Shown: in pieces, positions 53,850 through 64,000 of the stretch
How the letters are laid out: each line of letters starts with the position of its first letter
How positions within the stretch are numbered: the first letter of the stretch is position 1
Source of the DNA: Aphis gossypii
Lineage: Eukaryota; Arthropoda; Insecta; Hemiptera; Aphididae
Length of the DNA: 64,000 bases
Direction of reading: 5' to 3'
Assembly: GCF_020184175.1 (NCBI RefSeq)
Contig: NC_065531.1
Span: forward strand, 62,636,806-62,700,805
Position numbers and translations under genes: made by a program
Notes under the pieces: model-generated
Told to the model about the DNA's origin: nothing
Seen by the model: the letters and a program-made list of their open reading frames with translations, nothing else
Databases searched by the model: none

Positions 53850-55235
53850 TAACCGGTTATTTTGGCAAAAGACATTTCGACGAATGCGTATATTGGCGAA
53901 CGGATACATCGGCGAAACTGAAAAACCATGAAACCGAAGATTTACCGGCTAAAATTTTTCTTTACAAAATAAGATTTATTAATTTAAATTCAATATTATT
54001 ATATTATTTTTATTTTTATATTCAATATAAAAATTAGTAAAATATTATACTTTACATATATAGGTACCTATATGTATTTATAATACATAAAAATAATAAT
54101 AATAATAATATATAAAATAAGTAAAAACACTACATAACAAAATGTTTTTATTTTCACACACCCAACACACCTGGTTATTGCGGCACTGCGTAAATCCACA
54201 AAAATAATTTTCAAACTACTTTTTTATGAGCAATTGATTTTCAAATTTTGATTTAAGTTTAAATGACTCACCTTAATTTTCGTTTTATTGTGTTTAATTT
54301 CGGAAGTTGAGCTAATACAGCATCATTTAGATTTTTAGTAGCTTCACACCTTCACCAATAATTTGCTGATTAGAATTGACTCCGAGTGTAGCTTTTTCCA
54401 TCATTTCAGTTGTAGCTTCCAGTGCAATAACTTTTGCTAAATTTGGAGCATGACTGTGTGGTTTTTTTTTAACGAAATATTACTTGCCGAGAATCTATGT
54501 TTCTGTGTTCGTGCAGGACAATCATCTTTTCTTTCACATCTTTAGTATGTCTAAGTTTAATTTACGGGGAAAAAAATAACTAAGTATATACAAATTGTAT
54601 ACATTTATATTACATGTATATGTTATTTATTAGTAACATATTATACATAATATAATTTTACTTACTTTTCCGTTATGCGATTTGTCTATAACATAGAAAT
54701 AATTACTTTCGTCCACCAATTTTGATTTTGACTTAATCGTTATTATAATATTGTATTCATGTTCATAAAATATAAAAAAATCACACAGTGTAACAATTAA
54801 TATGGAACGAGGAACCGTTTGATTTCGACTGATCACAAAGATATTGTAATTTTAAAAACACATTCGGTTATTACGGTTTATCTGAAAGTTATCGTTGTGA
54901 CTGTTTGCGCCCTGAGGTAGGGCGCACCTATACTTCCTAACCGCCCGCCTAGCCAGCCTACAATATTGGTCAACAACCTATATTTGTCACCGGCCGACAC
55001 ATACACACATAAACGTTATAATCGAAAATACAATTAAAGATAAAACCATGACCGCACGATCCCCATCGATAAAGTTCAATTACAAACAAACTCTGTGTTA
55101 TGTTTATTCAAACAAAATTTGTCTTTAATGCATTTTCGCCGATACATCCGTTGGCCGATTTATTCATTCGCTGATGTATCCATTCGCTAATATACATTTT
55201 TGCCGAAATTACTTTCATCGAGATGTCCTAAAATC
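53850..55235 (-). mobile_element. Mutator-like (MULE) element with subrepeated terminal inverted repeats
   Basis: Left 53868-53920 and the reverse complement of 55135-55232 share GACAT.TCGA.GAA, TATATTGGCGAA/TATATTAGCGAA and CGGATACATCGGCGAA/TGGATACATCAGCGAA. Together they form long, imperfect, internally repeated inverted termini, as in Mutator-like elements. A FLYWCH-type remnant is encoded on the minus strand inside. Target duplication was not found. Confidence 0.6.
54272..54780 (-). pseudogene. FLYWCH zinc-finger / MULE-associated protein remnant
   Basis: On the minus strand, KSKLVDESNYFYVIDKSHNG ends at a donor GTAAGT (54665). After an acceptor at 54552-54551 the sequence continues TY-stop-RCERKDDCPARTQKHR, then HSHAPNLAKVIALEA and, after a frameshift, LAQLPKLNTIKRKLR. 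This is the FLYWCH finger (YW.C...CPAR...H.H) plus the downstream linker seen in Mutator-like element proteins. The conserved Trp codon is now a stop, and at least one frameshift follows. It probably cannot encode a protein. Confidence 0.75.
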
Positions 55236-56181
55236 GTGTTTAGAAGTACTTCGAAGTAGGTATAAAGTATGTTAGTATCCCGAGGTTAATACTTAATACC
55301 GTAAGTTATTGAGTTAGAGGTGATAAAAATGTATTGTATTTAACTGACTGAACAATATATATTTGGTAAAATTAAAAGTTTTATAGTGTAAGTACTACTA
55401 GATTTTGTTCTATCCATTATATTCCATGATATAATTAACCAGTTAGTTATACGTACATGTTTACGTATGTTTCTAAGTTCTAGATTCTGTATTGGAAACT
55501 CTTTAAGGACTAAGGAGTAGATACTTATCTTCTATTGCATAATAACAATATACAACATATTTAGTCTACATTCAGCACATCATTCTATACCTAAATACCT
55601 TTACATTTTCGGAAACTTGAAAGTATTGATATTTTTATTATGTTTAGATTTTATACTTCTATATGTTATATTTCTCTTATTTATAGATATGAATAAGCAA
55701 TATTCGGGGTAGGGTACTATATTTCTCGGGATACTATTTAGTATTTACAGTGATTGGTTTTTGAGTTACAAAAATCGATTTGGTCAAAAACTGGTTTTGC
55801 ATAAAAATTCAAGTTATTCCGTCACTTTTTTTTTGTTTTTCTCAATATTTTTGAAAACTGTTGGAAAATGATTACTTTTGATCTTTATAATGCATTAGAT
55901 ATTCACTTTGCCATCGGAAACCATCCCCGAAGTTTGAAATTGAAGCATTATTTCGACGAGTTATGCTGTACATAAAAAAAAACACACATTGTAAAATCAA
56001 TACATTCATCACTTCACTTCGTTCAAAATCTAAAAAAATACTAAAAAAAAAAATCGAAAATTTCTGTTGTCTATAAATAGCTCAAAAAAGTCAAAATGTT
56101 TTGAAAATTAAATTGTGTATAAAAAAATAACATATGTTTGTAAAATCAATAGAGTAATTACTTCGTCCGGAATCTAAAATT

Positions 56182-57870
56182 TATGTTCCTATGTTGCAAT
56201 TAAAATATTTATTGGTAACAAACTAACAACAAATTTGGACTGTTTCTTACAAACTGTACAGAATAAAGTCTATACATACTAGATACCCATAGTTAAATCA
56301 GACCTTTTATTTATGTTAATTCTACTGATAATAAACCATATAAAACCAGAAACCAAAAATATTAGAAGTTAATACAAAAAATACAAATAAAAAAAATTTG
56401 TAAATATTTGAATACATTTCTCATACAAAGCTAAGGAAGATAGCTATTAAGGAATGTGGAAAATATAAATTTATTAAATGCTATATAAATTTTAATTAAC
56501 TATATTTATTCTACATATAAAAATTAAAAACCAAATCACCAAGTAAGTTATTGCAAAAAGCAACAGATTCAAAAATGTCGTTTTATTTTTATATCTATTA
56601 TCAATAAATTATTAGATTAAAAATAAATAATAATATAGCAATATAATGAGATAATATTTAAAGGCCATACAGTAAAATATAGAGTAAAAAAAAAAAAAAT
56701 CAAACTTAAAATAAGCATCAATAAAAATTTAAAAAAGGAACAAATTTAAAATTATAAAAGATTATTTACCAAACGGTGAAAATCAAATAACATTTGCTGA
56801 CTAGAAAATTTAGAAATAAAAAGGAACCGAAACAAATTGTTTTTAACACAATAATTATTAAACTAATATAAAACAAATATTTAATATTGACATATTATAT
56901 GGTTATTTATATTTCTATACGCATTAAGAATTTCAATTATTTAAGCAAGTATCTGTGGTGCAATGTTAAACATGGTCATTTAAAATTTAATAAAAATTAT
57001 AAACTATCAAATATTCAAATATATCTCAAATGAATAATAGATTAAAAATACCAATATTTGTAGAATGATATTTTATCTGTAAGTAAAAACTTTCTTATGT
57101 GTTAATATATTACTCAATACTAAGATAATAATCCTAATTAAAGGATGTAAATTACAGTAACCACATGATTGAATCATTAATTAAATACAGTTAAGATATT
57201 TATAACCTTTTAAACTTTTTATCATGTAATTAATTAAAATTATGTGAGATTTTACTACTTTCAGTGAAACTGTATTTTCTAAAAATCTATTAGTAATTTA
57301 ATGATAAAAGTATAAAAACCCCTAGTTACCAAAAAACATTTAAAAAAAAACTTTGGAATGTAATCAAGAGTTCATATTTTGGATACAATAAATATTTTAT
57401 GATAGATTGTGCAGTTGTTTAAACATAAACAATAAAACGAAACATATAAAAACATAGTTATTATACATTTATCTGTTCAAATCCTGTTATCAAAATAAAT
57501 TGTTTTCCAACTGTGTAAATCAATGAAATTATATTATTTATAACAAAATTGAATAATTTAGTTTTGAGATTTAGCAATTCATAATTAAGTATAGACTCTC
57601 ATAATAAATTATTATTAGCAAGATATCATAAATTTAACAAAAAAAATTTCCATTTAGTAATAACTACTTTTTTAATATGAACTCTTTTTTTAAGATTTAT
57701 TAAATATAAGTATTGTTTTAATATATTAAAAAAATGCTAAATGATTAAAAATTGCTAACCTAACCAATAATACAAGTATAAAAAGCTAACAATTATCTTA
57801 AATTAAATTGGTAAAATAATAGCCTATCAGAATAAAAATTAAGCAATTGCAGGATATTTTATAAGTTAAT
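56182..57870. other. AT-rich intergenic stretch downstream of REP
   Basis: No gene is supported. The 3' untranslated region of the REP gene lies in the right part; a minus-strand AATAAA occurs near 57695, about 175 bases past the stop. Confidence 0.4.
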
Positions 57871-60800
57871 TCATTCTTCTTTAGGTTCTTCAGAACTTTG
57901 GAAAGGAGGACCAGCAGCTTCATCAACTTCAAGAGATAGTTCTTCAGGATCAGGAGCACGAGGCAAAAATTCAGAATCTGGATACATTTTTGAAAAAATA
58001 GATTTTGCCTGAAATAATTAAAAAATAATTTTAATTCAAGACCTGTATTTAAAAAAATAACAAAAATGTATAATTTACTTGTTTAACAGCAAACTCATAA
58101 TCAACAGCTAGATCGGGTCCTGAACACAAATAAACATTGTTCGGAACATTTTGCGATAGATCATATTCAGATGTTTCAGGACAATTAAAATAAAGTGCAT
58201 ATAAAATTTGAGGTTTTAATGATTCATTTAGTATACTTGACTCCCCACTCGATGCAGAAGAATCTCCCTAAAATAATTCATATTAATACTTTGATAAAAA
58301 ATATACATCAAAATTATTAATTAAAATACCTCTTTTGATGTTTGAGTTGATTGAGTGTCAGTATTTATTCTAATTGTAGTACCATCTGCATATTCAGAAT
58401 GTAATAATGCATCAACAGCTGGTTTTAAATCATTTACTGCGTTATCTATTTGTTTGGTGGTCATGTGTAGTAAATCTATAATTTTTAGATAAATATTTTA
58501 TTATTAAATAAAAGTACAATTTTTCTTAATATTTACATAGTCCAGGTGGACAAACGTGAGTAGATGGTCCAGCTTCAATTACTGTTATTGGCTCTTTCCC
58601 TTTAATTGGAAATTGAAGTAATGTCAAAGACTCCTTATCAGTAGTAGATATTGATCTATCAATTATAAAAATGCCTCTTGAAAGACCTGCTTTAGGAACA
58701 GAGCCTAAGAATTCTGGAGGAGCATCAGCAACACCCATTACAAGATGATCACAATCAAGTCGGGATCCATCAGATAAAATAGCTTTACATTCATTGTTTG
58801 CTACTATAACACTATCAGCTGCCCGTTTCAGATGATACACGCCTCCAAACACAGCGCATAGTCTAAAAAATACAATTAATGGATTATTTCATTTTAAATA
58901 ATAATGGTTTTTTTTATTAAATATTAATGTCTCAACATACCGACAAAAACATTGTGGAAGTTCTCCAGTACCATACATGGGCCACAAAAATGGTGTGTTA
59001 CCATAACGACCAAGGCTACTTAGGAACCGTTGAGTTCTTTCAACACCCACCATACATGGTGTTGTATCATTTGACATTGCAATAGCATATAATACATAAT
59101 GCATTAAATTTTCTGTTAAGCTTTTGCTTTCTAAGTATTGTTTTAATGTTTTATCTTCAAACCCTTTAAATTCATCACTCTCTGGCTTATACTCAACACA
59201 TAAAGTCAATAGTTGCATTAATTGTCGCTTTTCAATAAGTCCAACATTCTTAGTAGCAAACACATCTGCTCGAGAACATGGAACAGTTTCCAATTTATTC
59301 GACTGCCATGTAAGAATACGATTTACACATCGAAATTCAGCATAACGAGAGATATTTGATGAAATAAGAAGTTCTACTAATGTGCCACGAGAGAAAAGTA
59401 ACTGCAACAAATTAATTAAACAATACAATTTTATTTTATTAGAAAAATATTTGCAAAAATAGTTTTTAATTATTTTAAATATAATCAAACTGACTTTAGG
59501 TGCTAAATCCAAGTTAAATTTTCGCCCCATGGTTTTAATTTTAGCTTGACACCAAAGTTTATCATTTTGTTTTAATGTAGCCTCAGTTTCAGTCAATCCA
59601 TCTTTACTTTCTTTTGGACTATCTTCAGTTTGAGTATTTTTTGCACTAAGCAAATTACCAACTGAAGGAAGTTTTCTACAAAAAAATATAGATTTAATAA
59701 AAACTAAATAAAAGAATAACAATATAAAAATGACCATACTCAGGAATAAACCATTTTTCTTCAATATTAAATACAGTGGAAAATTGATTGCCTATAGTTA
59801 TAGACTTTTCAGTGTCTTGCACTAATGGAGAAGATGTTTTCACAAAATCATTTGTTTTTCCATTTCTGCATTCATCTAGCCATTTTTGAAGAGCTTCAAA
59901 TGTAAATGATGCCCACATACCACCATAATAGTCATTTCTATAATAAACAATAAAAATATTTATCATTTTCAAATACAATATGTATTTTGAATAACTTTTA
60001 AAGGGACAAAATATACCTATCTAAGTGTAAAACTCGTTTTCCAATTCGACTAGCAGCAGCAGCAACAATTGACTCAGTCATACCTGAAATCAAATTATAT
60101 ATTATATTATAATATTTTTATATTTTTAGTTTAAAAACCAACAAAACAAATATTACTTCCTTAATTCTCATTCTAATCTAGTGATGGGTCCAAAAATAAT
60201 AGATAGAGCTCATATTATTTACTATTAAGGTTAACTTTACTATGTTAATAAAAGAAAATAACAGACAACTTTTTTAACAGAGTATGATTTAATCTATAAT
60301 GTATAATGTAGAAAATAATTGTAAAACAGAAATGATTTTTAACAAAATTTTAATTTTTGACTAAGAGAAGTTCTCAAAATAGTTTTTTTCTTTTTTTTTT
60401 TTATGTAATTTTTTATCATTGTAAAATCGTATAAATTGATAGAGATTAACATATAAATAATGCATACAACATTGTTATATTAAAACCAATACACAACATT
60501 TTTAATATTTTTATTGAATAAGAGAGTCATGAGATAAATAGTAGTAATATAAAAACTAATAATAAACAATTATCAATATATTTAAATTAGGCACCCAGTG
60601 TACTATCATTTATTTGAACATCCAATGATACTGTCATTGTCATACTATAAATAGCACTAAATAAAATTATTCATACATAAAACTAAGTAAAAAATTAAAG
60701 ATGTATTTTTTAGTAGTTCATTAAAGAGAAAACCTATATTTTTATCTGATGGTTTATTTTTTTTTTACATTATAACATAATAAGTAAAGGAAATTCACTT

Positions 60801-62041
60801 TCTCATTACCGTGACTAATAGACCATATAATTCTGATTACACAACCATTCAATGAACTCTTAACAAGAAATAAATATAATATTAAATATTTAAAATAAAA
60901 TAAATATAAAAACACATTTTTTATTAAGTGCTAATACTAATATTTAATTTGGTATAATTTTTAGTTTATATATTTATATTATACTTATTAAATATAATAT
61001 ACTAATTTAAACATGCAAGAATATACTACATATAATTTTTAAATACTAATCACTACATTTTAAATTGTTTTATAAACATTTATAAAGCATTCATAACATT
61101 GGAACTATAGATAATTTATAAATTTAGTAGTTAATATCTTCATTTTAAATGAGTAAATATAAGAAAAATAAATTTTGTGGCATATAAATTGCAGTTGCAC
61201 AACTTAAATTTAAACATTGAATACTTGAAAATAATAAACATTAATTCAATATTTTACAATAATAGTAATAGGATTGATAATATTTGCTGGTTAATGAGTA
61301 ATAACTGAAAATAGTTTTTAACTAAAATTGTAAAAATATATTAAAATCAAATATTATATTAATACATATAAATACAATAAATTCTAGATTCCATATGGTA
61401 AATTACTACTTCTTTTAAAAATAATAATTACATGACGTATACTTTACTATACTATTGTACTTATTTAAGCATTCATGTAAAACATCACTTTGTGAAAATT
61501 AAATGTACTATTCCTATTAACTTATGATGATGTAAATTTATATCAAACACAAAATTAAAATAATAGTTAGTTACAAGATGATATCTTATACAAACAATAA
61601 TATTGATTATAATTATTGATATTTTAATATTATAAAATCATGTTATATTAATATTGGAGGAAATTGCAATTCTTTTTAAATATTTTTCAACTGAATAAAA
61701 AAAAAATTGTTCCTAAAATATTATCAATTTACTTTGCATAATACAATAAACCCAAAATAAAAACAAATTAAGATTGTATAGTCAATAATATTAGTGAATG
61801 AATATAATTATTTATTTACTTCATCAACCTCCTCAACACCTATATTATTTACTGTCCCTCTGTGACCCATCTACTCACATATAAATACAAAGATATTTAA
61901 TAAAAAATAAATATTAATATCAACGAATGCTTAAGGTGCGTAAGCTAGACCTAAAATTCTAAAAATAATTATATATATAAGGAATATATTACCAGTGCCA
62001 ATGACAATCACTTCATACTTGGATGGCAGATCGTCCTCCAT
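57871..62041 (-). CDS. Rep: Rab escort protein (Rab geranylgeranyltransferase component A), 9 exons
   Basis: Presents newly made Rab GTPases to Rab geranylgeranyltransferase and delivers them to membranes (REP/CHM, GDI superfamily). Exons, transcription order: 62041-61993, 60083-60017, 59937-59740, 59675-59495, 59401-58941, 58862-58537, 58475-58330, 58267-58079, 58008-57871. All junctions are GT/AG and keep frame; the product is 584 aa, between fly (shorter) and human (653 aa) REP1. Visible: N-terminal dinucleotide-fold remnant VIGTGMTESIVAAAASRIGK followed by LHLDRNDYYGG, the REP-typical insert, RKFNLDLAPK, ISRYAEFR, and TPFLWPMYGTGELPQCFCR then LCAVFGGVYHLKR. An acidic C-terminal tail (about residues 540-584) ends PKEE. 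There is no CAAX box, as expected. Intron 1 is about 1.9 kb. It is head-to-head with CSN7. Confidence 0.95.
60084..61992 (-). other. Intron 1 of the REP gene
   Basis: This AT-rich intron of about 1.9 kb holds no recognised transposon, RNA gene or coding sequence. Confidence 0.6.
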
Positions 62042-62737
62042 ATTGAAGAAAACTATTTCGATAGAATTATCTTAAAGCGAAAGTCGATTCTCAAATAATT
62101 ATTCTAGACGTTGATACAGAATTGAAGGAATCGTATGCTGGAAAGTAAACTGCAAAATGGAAGGCAAATTTAAAGAAATAATATGAATAATTCAGTAATT
62201 CAACATCGATGATCACCGATTCAGAATCGGAACTCGGAGGTGTAAATTGTAATCAGTCGTGTATTATCACTTAACACACTACTTTATCGATGTGAAGCCA
62301 AAAAAAAAATGGGAAAATTATTATAGCTCTGATTCATACTTATACCACGGTTGCAGACTGACTGATGAAACTACAGTGGCATTCGTCACCATGACAAAAT
62401 CTTTATAATCTCATTGCTTATTGTTCTTTGCTTATACATGTATTGTTCATGTATGTTTTTTATCAATGATGATAAATATTTTAACACCGGTGTTGTGCCG
62501 TGGCGCTACACTGCGCTACTGTAGGGTTCAACCGTAAGACCACAGAATGCAGATAAAGAAACCTTTATCAATTGTGAAATAAATAATAATTCGAATGCCG
62601 AAATGCCGAATTGCCGAATACGCCATTAACAATTTTGTCATATTTTTATAAGCGTGAGTAAATTTGAACTTTTAAGTTTATTTTATAAAATCTGTTAATA
62701 TTATATACATGTACTAGGTTCATAAGTTTTGTTCACA
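62042..62737. promoter_or_regulatory. Probable bidirectional promoter between REP and CSN7
   Basis: The two start codons point away from each other across 696 bases, the usual layout for shared housekeeping promoters. No TATA box stands at a clear distance from either gene. A short tandem repeat of an AATGCCGA-like unit lies at 62592-62622 (GAATGCCGAAATGCCGAA...). The transcription starts are not visible. Confidence 0.45.
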
Positions 62738-63499
62738 ATGTCTCAAGAAAAAGTAATTGAAAAACCTCTGCAACAGTTCGTTGTTCAAGCTCTAAAATTA
62801 GAAGGCGACAGTTTAGTAGAAGTAATTAAACAAGCTTTGGATTGTGTTGACACATTTGTGTTTGCAGAACTTTTAGAATGCCCCAACGTTATTGCACTGG
62901 AGACTACACCTCACGCACCATACCTTCATGCTTTACGCATGTTTTCACAAGGTACATATTTGGATTATTTGGAAAAAAAAGAATGTTTGCCAGAACTTAG
63001 TGATTCCCAGAAGAAAAAACTGCAATACTTAACAATTGTTACATTAGCCAATAAAATGAAAAGAATACCTTATGATGTTCTTTTGAAGGAGTTGAACGTT
63101 GATAATGTTAGAGACTTGGAAGACTTAATCATTGAAGCAATCTATTCAAATGTCGTTTCTGGCGAACTTGATCAACAAAGTGATTATCTAGAAGTAGATT
63201 GGACAGTTGGTAGAGATGTTGGAGTTAATGATGTTGACAACATGATAGACACATTACAGCAGTGGTGTGATTCCTGTGAAAATGTTCTTTCCACAGTACA
63301 AGCTCGTATTGTTGATGCTAATCGAACTAAACAAGAGGTACTAAAACACCGTGCTGCTATTGACAATGAGGTTACTAATGTGAAAAAAGCAATTAGAACT
63401 CAAATACAAGATGAAGAAATGTCAGTGGATACTAGTGGTCCTACAAAAAAAACAGTAAAAGGAACAAAACCTAGTGGAGCTAAATTTTGGAACAAGTAA
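62738..63499 (+). CDS. CSN7: COP9 signalosome complex subunit 7
   Basis: Scaffold subunit of the COP9 signalosome, which removes NEDD8 from cullins. A single uninterrupted frame of 253 aa starts at MSQEKVIEKPL; the upstream in-frame TTG codon is ignored in favour of the ATG at 62738. Residues about 5-170 form the helical plus winged-helix PCI region, with FAELLECPNVIAL, YLHALRMFSQGTYLDY, LQYLTIVTLA and IPYDVLLKELNVDNVRDLED, and GELDQQSDYLEVDW at its end. The C-terminal helix (about 180-225) mediates assembly in family members. The last residues, PSGAKFWNK, close a Lys/Thr-rich tail. AATAAA at 63737-63742 is a fitting poly(A) signal. Absence of introns is notable next to its intron-rich neighbours. 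Confidence 0.95.
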   Translation: MSQEKVIEKPLQQFVVQALKLEGDSLVEVIKQALDCVDTFVFAELLECPNVIALETTPHAPYLHALRMFSQGTYLDYLEKKECLPELSDSQKKKLQYLTIVTLANKMKRIPYDVLLKELNVDNVRDLEDLIIEAIYSNVVSGELDQQSDYLEVDWTVGRDVGVNDVDNMIDTLQQWCDSCENVLSTVQARIVDANRTKQEVLKHRAAIDNEVTNVKKAIRTQIQDEEMSVDTSGPTKKTVKGTKPSGAKFWNK

Positions 63500-64000
63500 A
63501 TAACTGCACAATAATAATATTTCACACATTACATAAATTTATAATTGTTATTATTATTATTTTATTTATATAATAGTTATAATGTGTATAAATTAGCAAA
63601 CTTAAGCCATTAGTGTATAATGTTTTTCCTAATAATCCTTTTAATTTAATGATATGGTATACATTGGTACTGGATATAAAAATTAATTTTTTGATGTATG
63701 ATATACCTAATTACTTTTCATTATAATATTTTTATTAATAAAGATTTTTTTATAGAAATAGTGCTTATTATTCTTATTTACAAATTATACAAAATATACA
63801 TCAATAAGTGTCATGACTCATGGGTGATGATATAGGTATCTTATTGAATTATTAATAAATAACCTGAGGATTCACATTATAGTAAATCATTCTAAAGCAC
63901 CACTCAACTAGGAAATTATTATTTGAGTAAATGTCTAATCTTAATAATTTTAACAACAGTACCTCATTCTATAAGTTTAATTTATCAAAATGAGTATTTT
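63500..64000 (+). other. 3' region of CSN7 and start of the next intergenic stretch
   Basis: The 3' untranslated region probably runs to just past the AATAAA at 63737-63742. Nothing else is recognisable up to the window end. Confidence 0.6.

Larger units (their letters stand above)
53454..56030. mobile_element. Foldback structure with arms related to the 1.7-kb repeat
   Basis: The left arm (53454-53840) and right arm (55712-56030) are inverted copies of each other over about 300 bp. Both carry the end motif of the 1.7-kb repeat (TTCTGAACGA outermost), the TACAGCATAACT and AATAATGCTTCAATTTCAAA blocks, and inner borders with ATAGTATCCCGAGAAATATA. Between them lies a Mutator-like remnant plus about 480 bp of other sequence. 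The arms have diverged by indels. A further degraded end unit follows at 56044-56181. Confidence 0.65.

Noticed and set aside
1..64000. tRNA, rRNA, CRISPR arrays and bacterial-type operons
   Set aside because: No tRNA B-box with a matching A-box, no rRNA-like block and no spaced direct repeats were seen; the window is animal nuclear DNA.

Overview
The window looks like nuclear DNA of an aphid (Hemiptera). It is very AT-rich, full of short TAGGTACCTA-like and poly-A/T stretches, has intron-rich animal genes with GT/AG junctions, and carries insect-type transposon debris. The order is inferred from composition, gene content and the transposons; the species cannot be fixed from the sequence alone.

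Layout. (1) 2330-4654, minus: a seven-exon vaccinia-related-kinase (VRK) gene, 319 aa, with all catalytic residues but an unusual HWD catalytic loop. (2) 9122-17345, minus: an eight-exon gene for a 545-aa protein I do not recognise. It is built from two copies of a composite unit with a constant spacing of about 215-219 residues. One of its introns holds a long miRNA-like hairpin. (3) About 17.6-37.9 kb: a gene-poor stretch with hAT-type MITEs at 18768 and 19471, a subrepeat element at 18.3-18.7 kb, a CpG-rich island at 25.1-25.8 kb that may be the first exon or promoter of a gene outside what I can resolve, a 16+2+16 palindrome at 32.1 kb, and a 1.7-kb repeat at 32651-34326. (4) 37983-43417, minus: a five-exon gene for a predicted 794-aa protein with a TPR-like middle and, in frame at the C terminus, an RNase H domain of non-LTR retrotransposon type. 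A separate Jockey-like fragment lies in its last intron. (5) 43.4-57.8 kb: a transposon graveyard. It holds two hAT MITEs (one nested in a dead mariner), the second copy of the 1.7-kb repeat, a hAT transposase remnant, a third hAT MITE with a perfect 8-bp target duplication, and a foldback structure enclosing a FLYWCH/Mutator-like remnant. (6) 57871-62041, minus: Rab escort protein (REP/CHM), nine exons, 584 aa. (7) 62738-63499, plus: COP9 signalosome subunit 7, intronless, 253 aa. It is head-to-head with REP over a gap of about 0.7 kb that probably holds both promoters.

The recognisable host genes are housekeeping functions (chromatin/nuclear-envelope kinase, Rab prenylation, cullin deneddylation) and are not an operon or obvious pathway. 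The best candidates for something undescribed are the RNase H fusion gene and the internally duplicated unknown protein. Exon models were built by hand from reading frames and splice consensus, and every join reported keeps frame. No transcript data were available.
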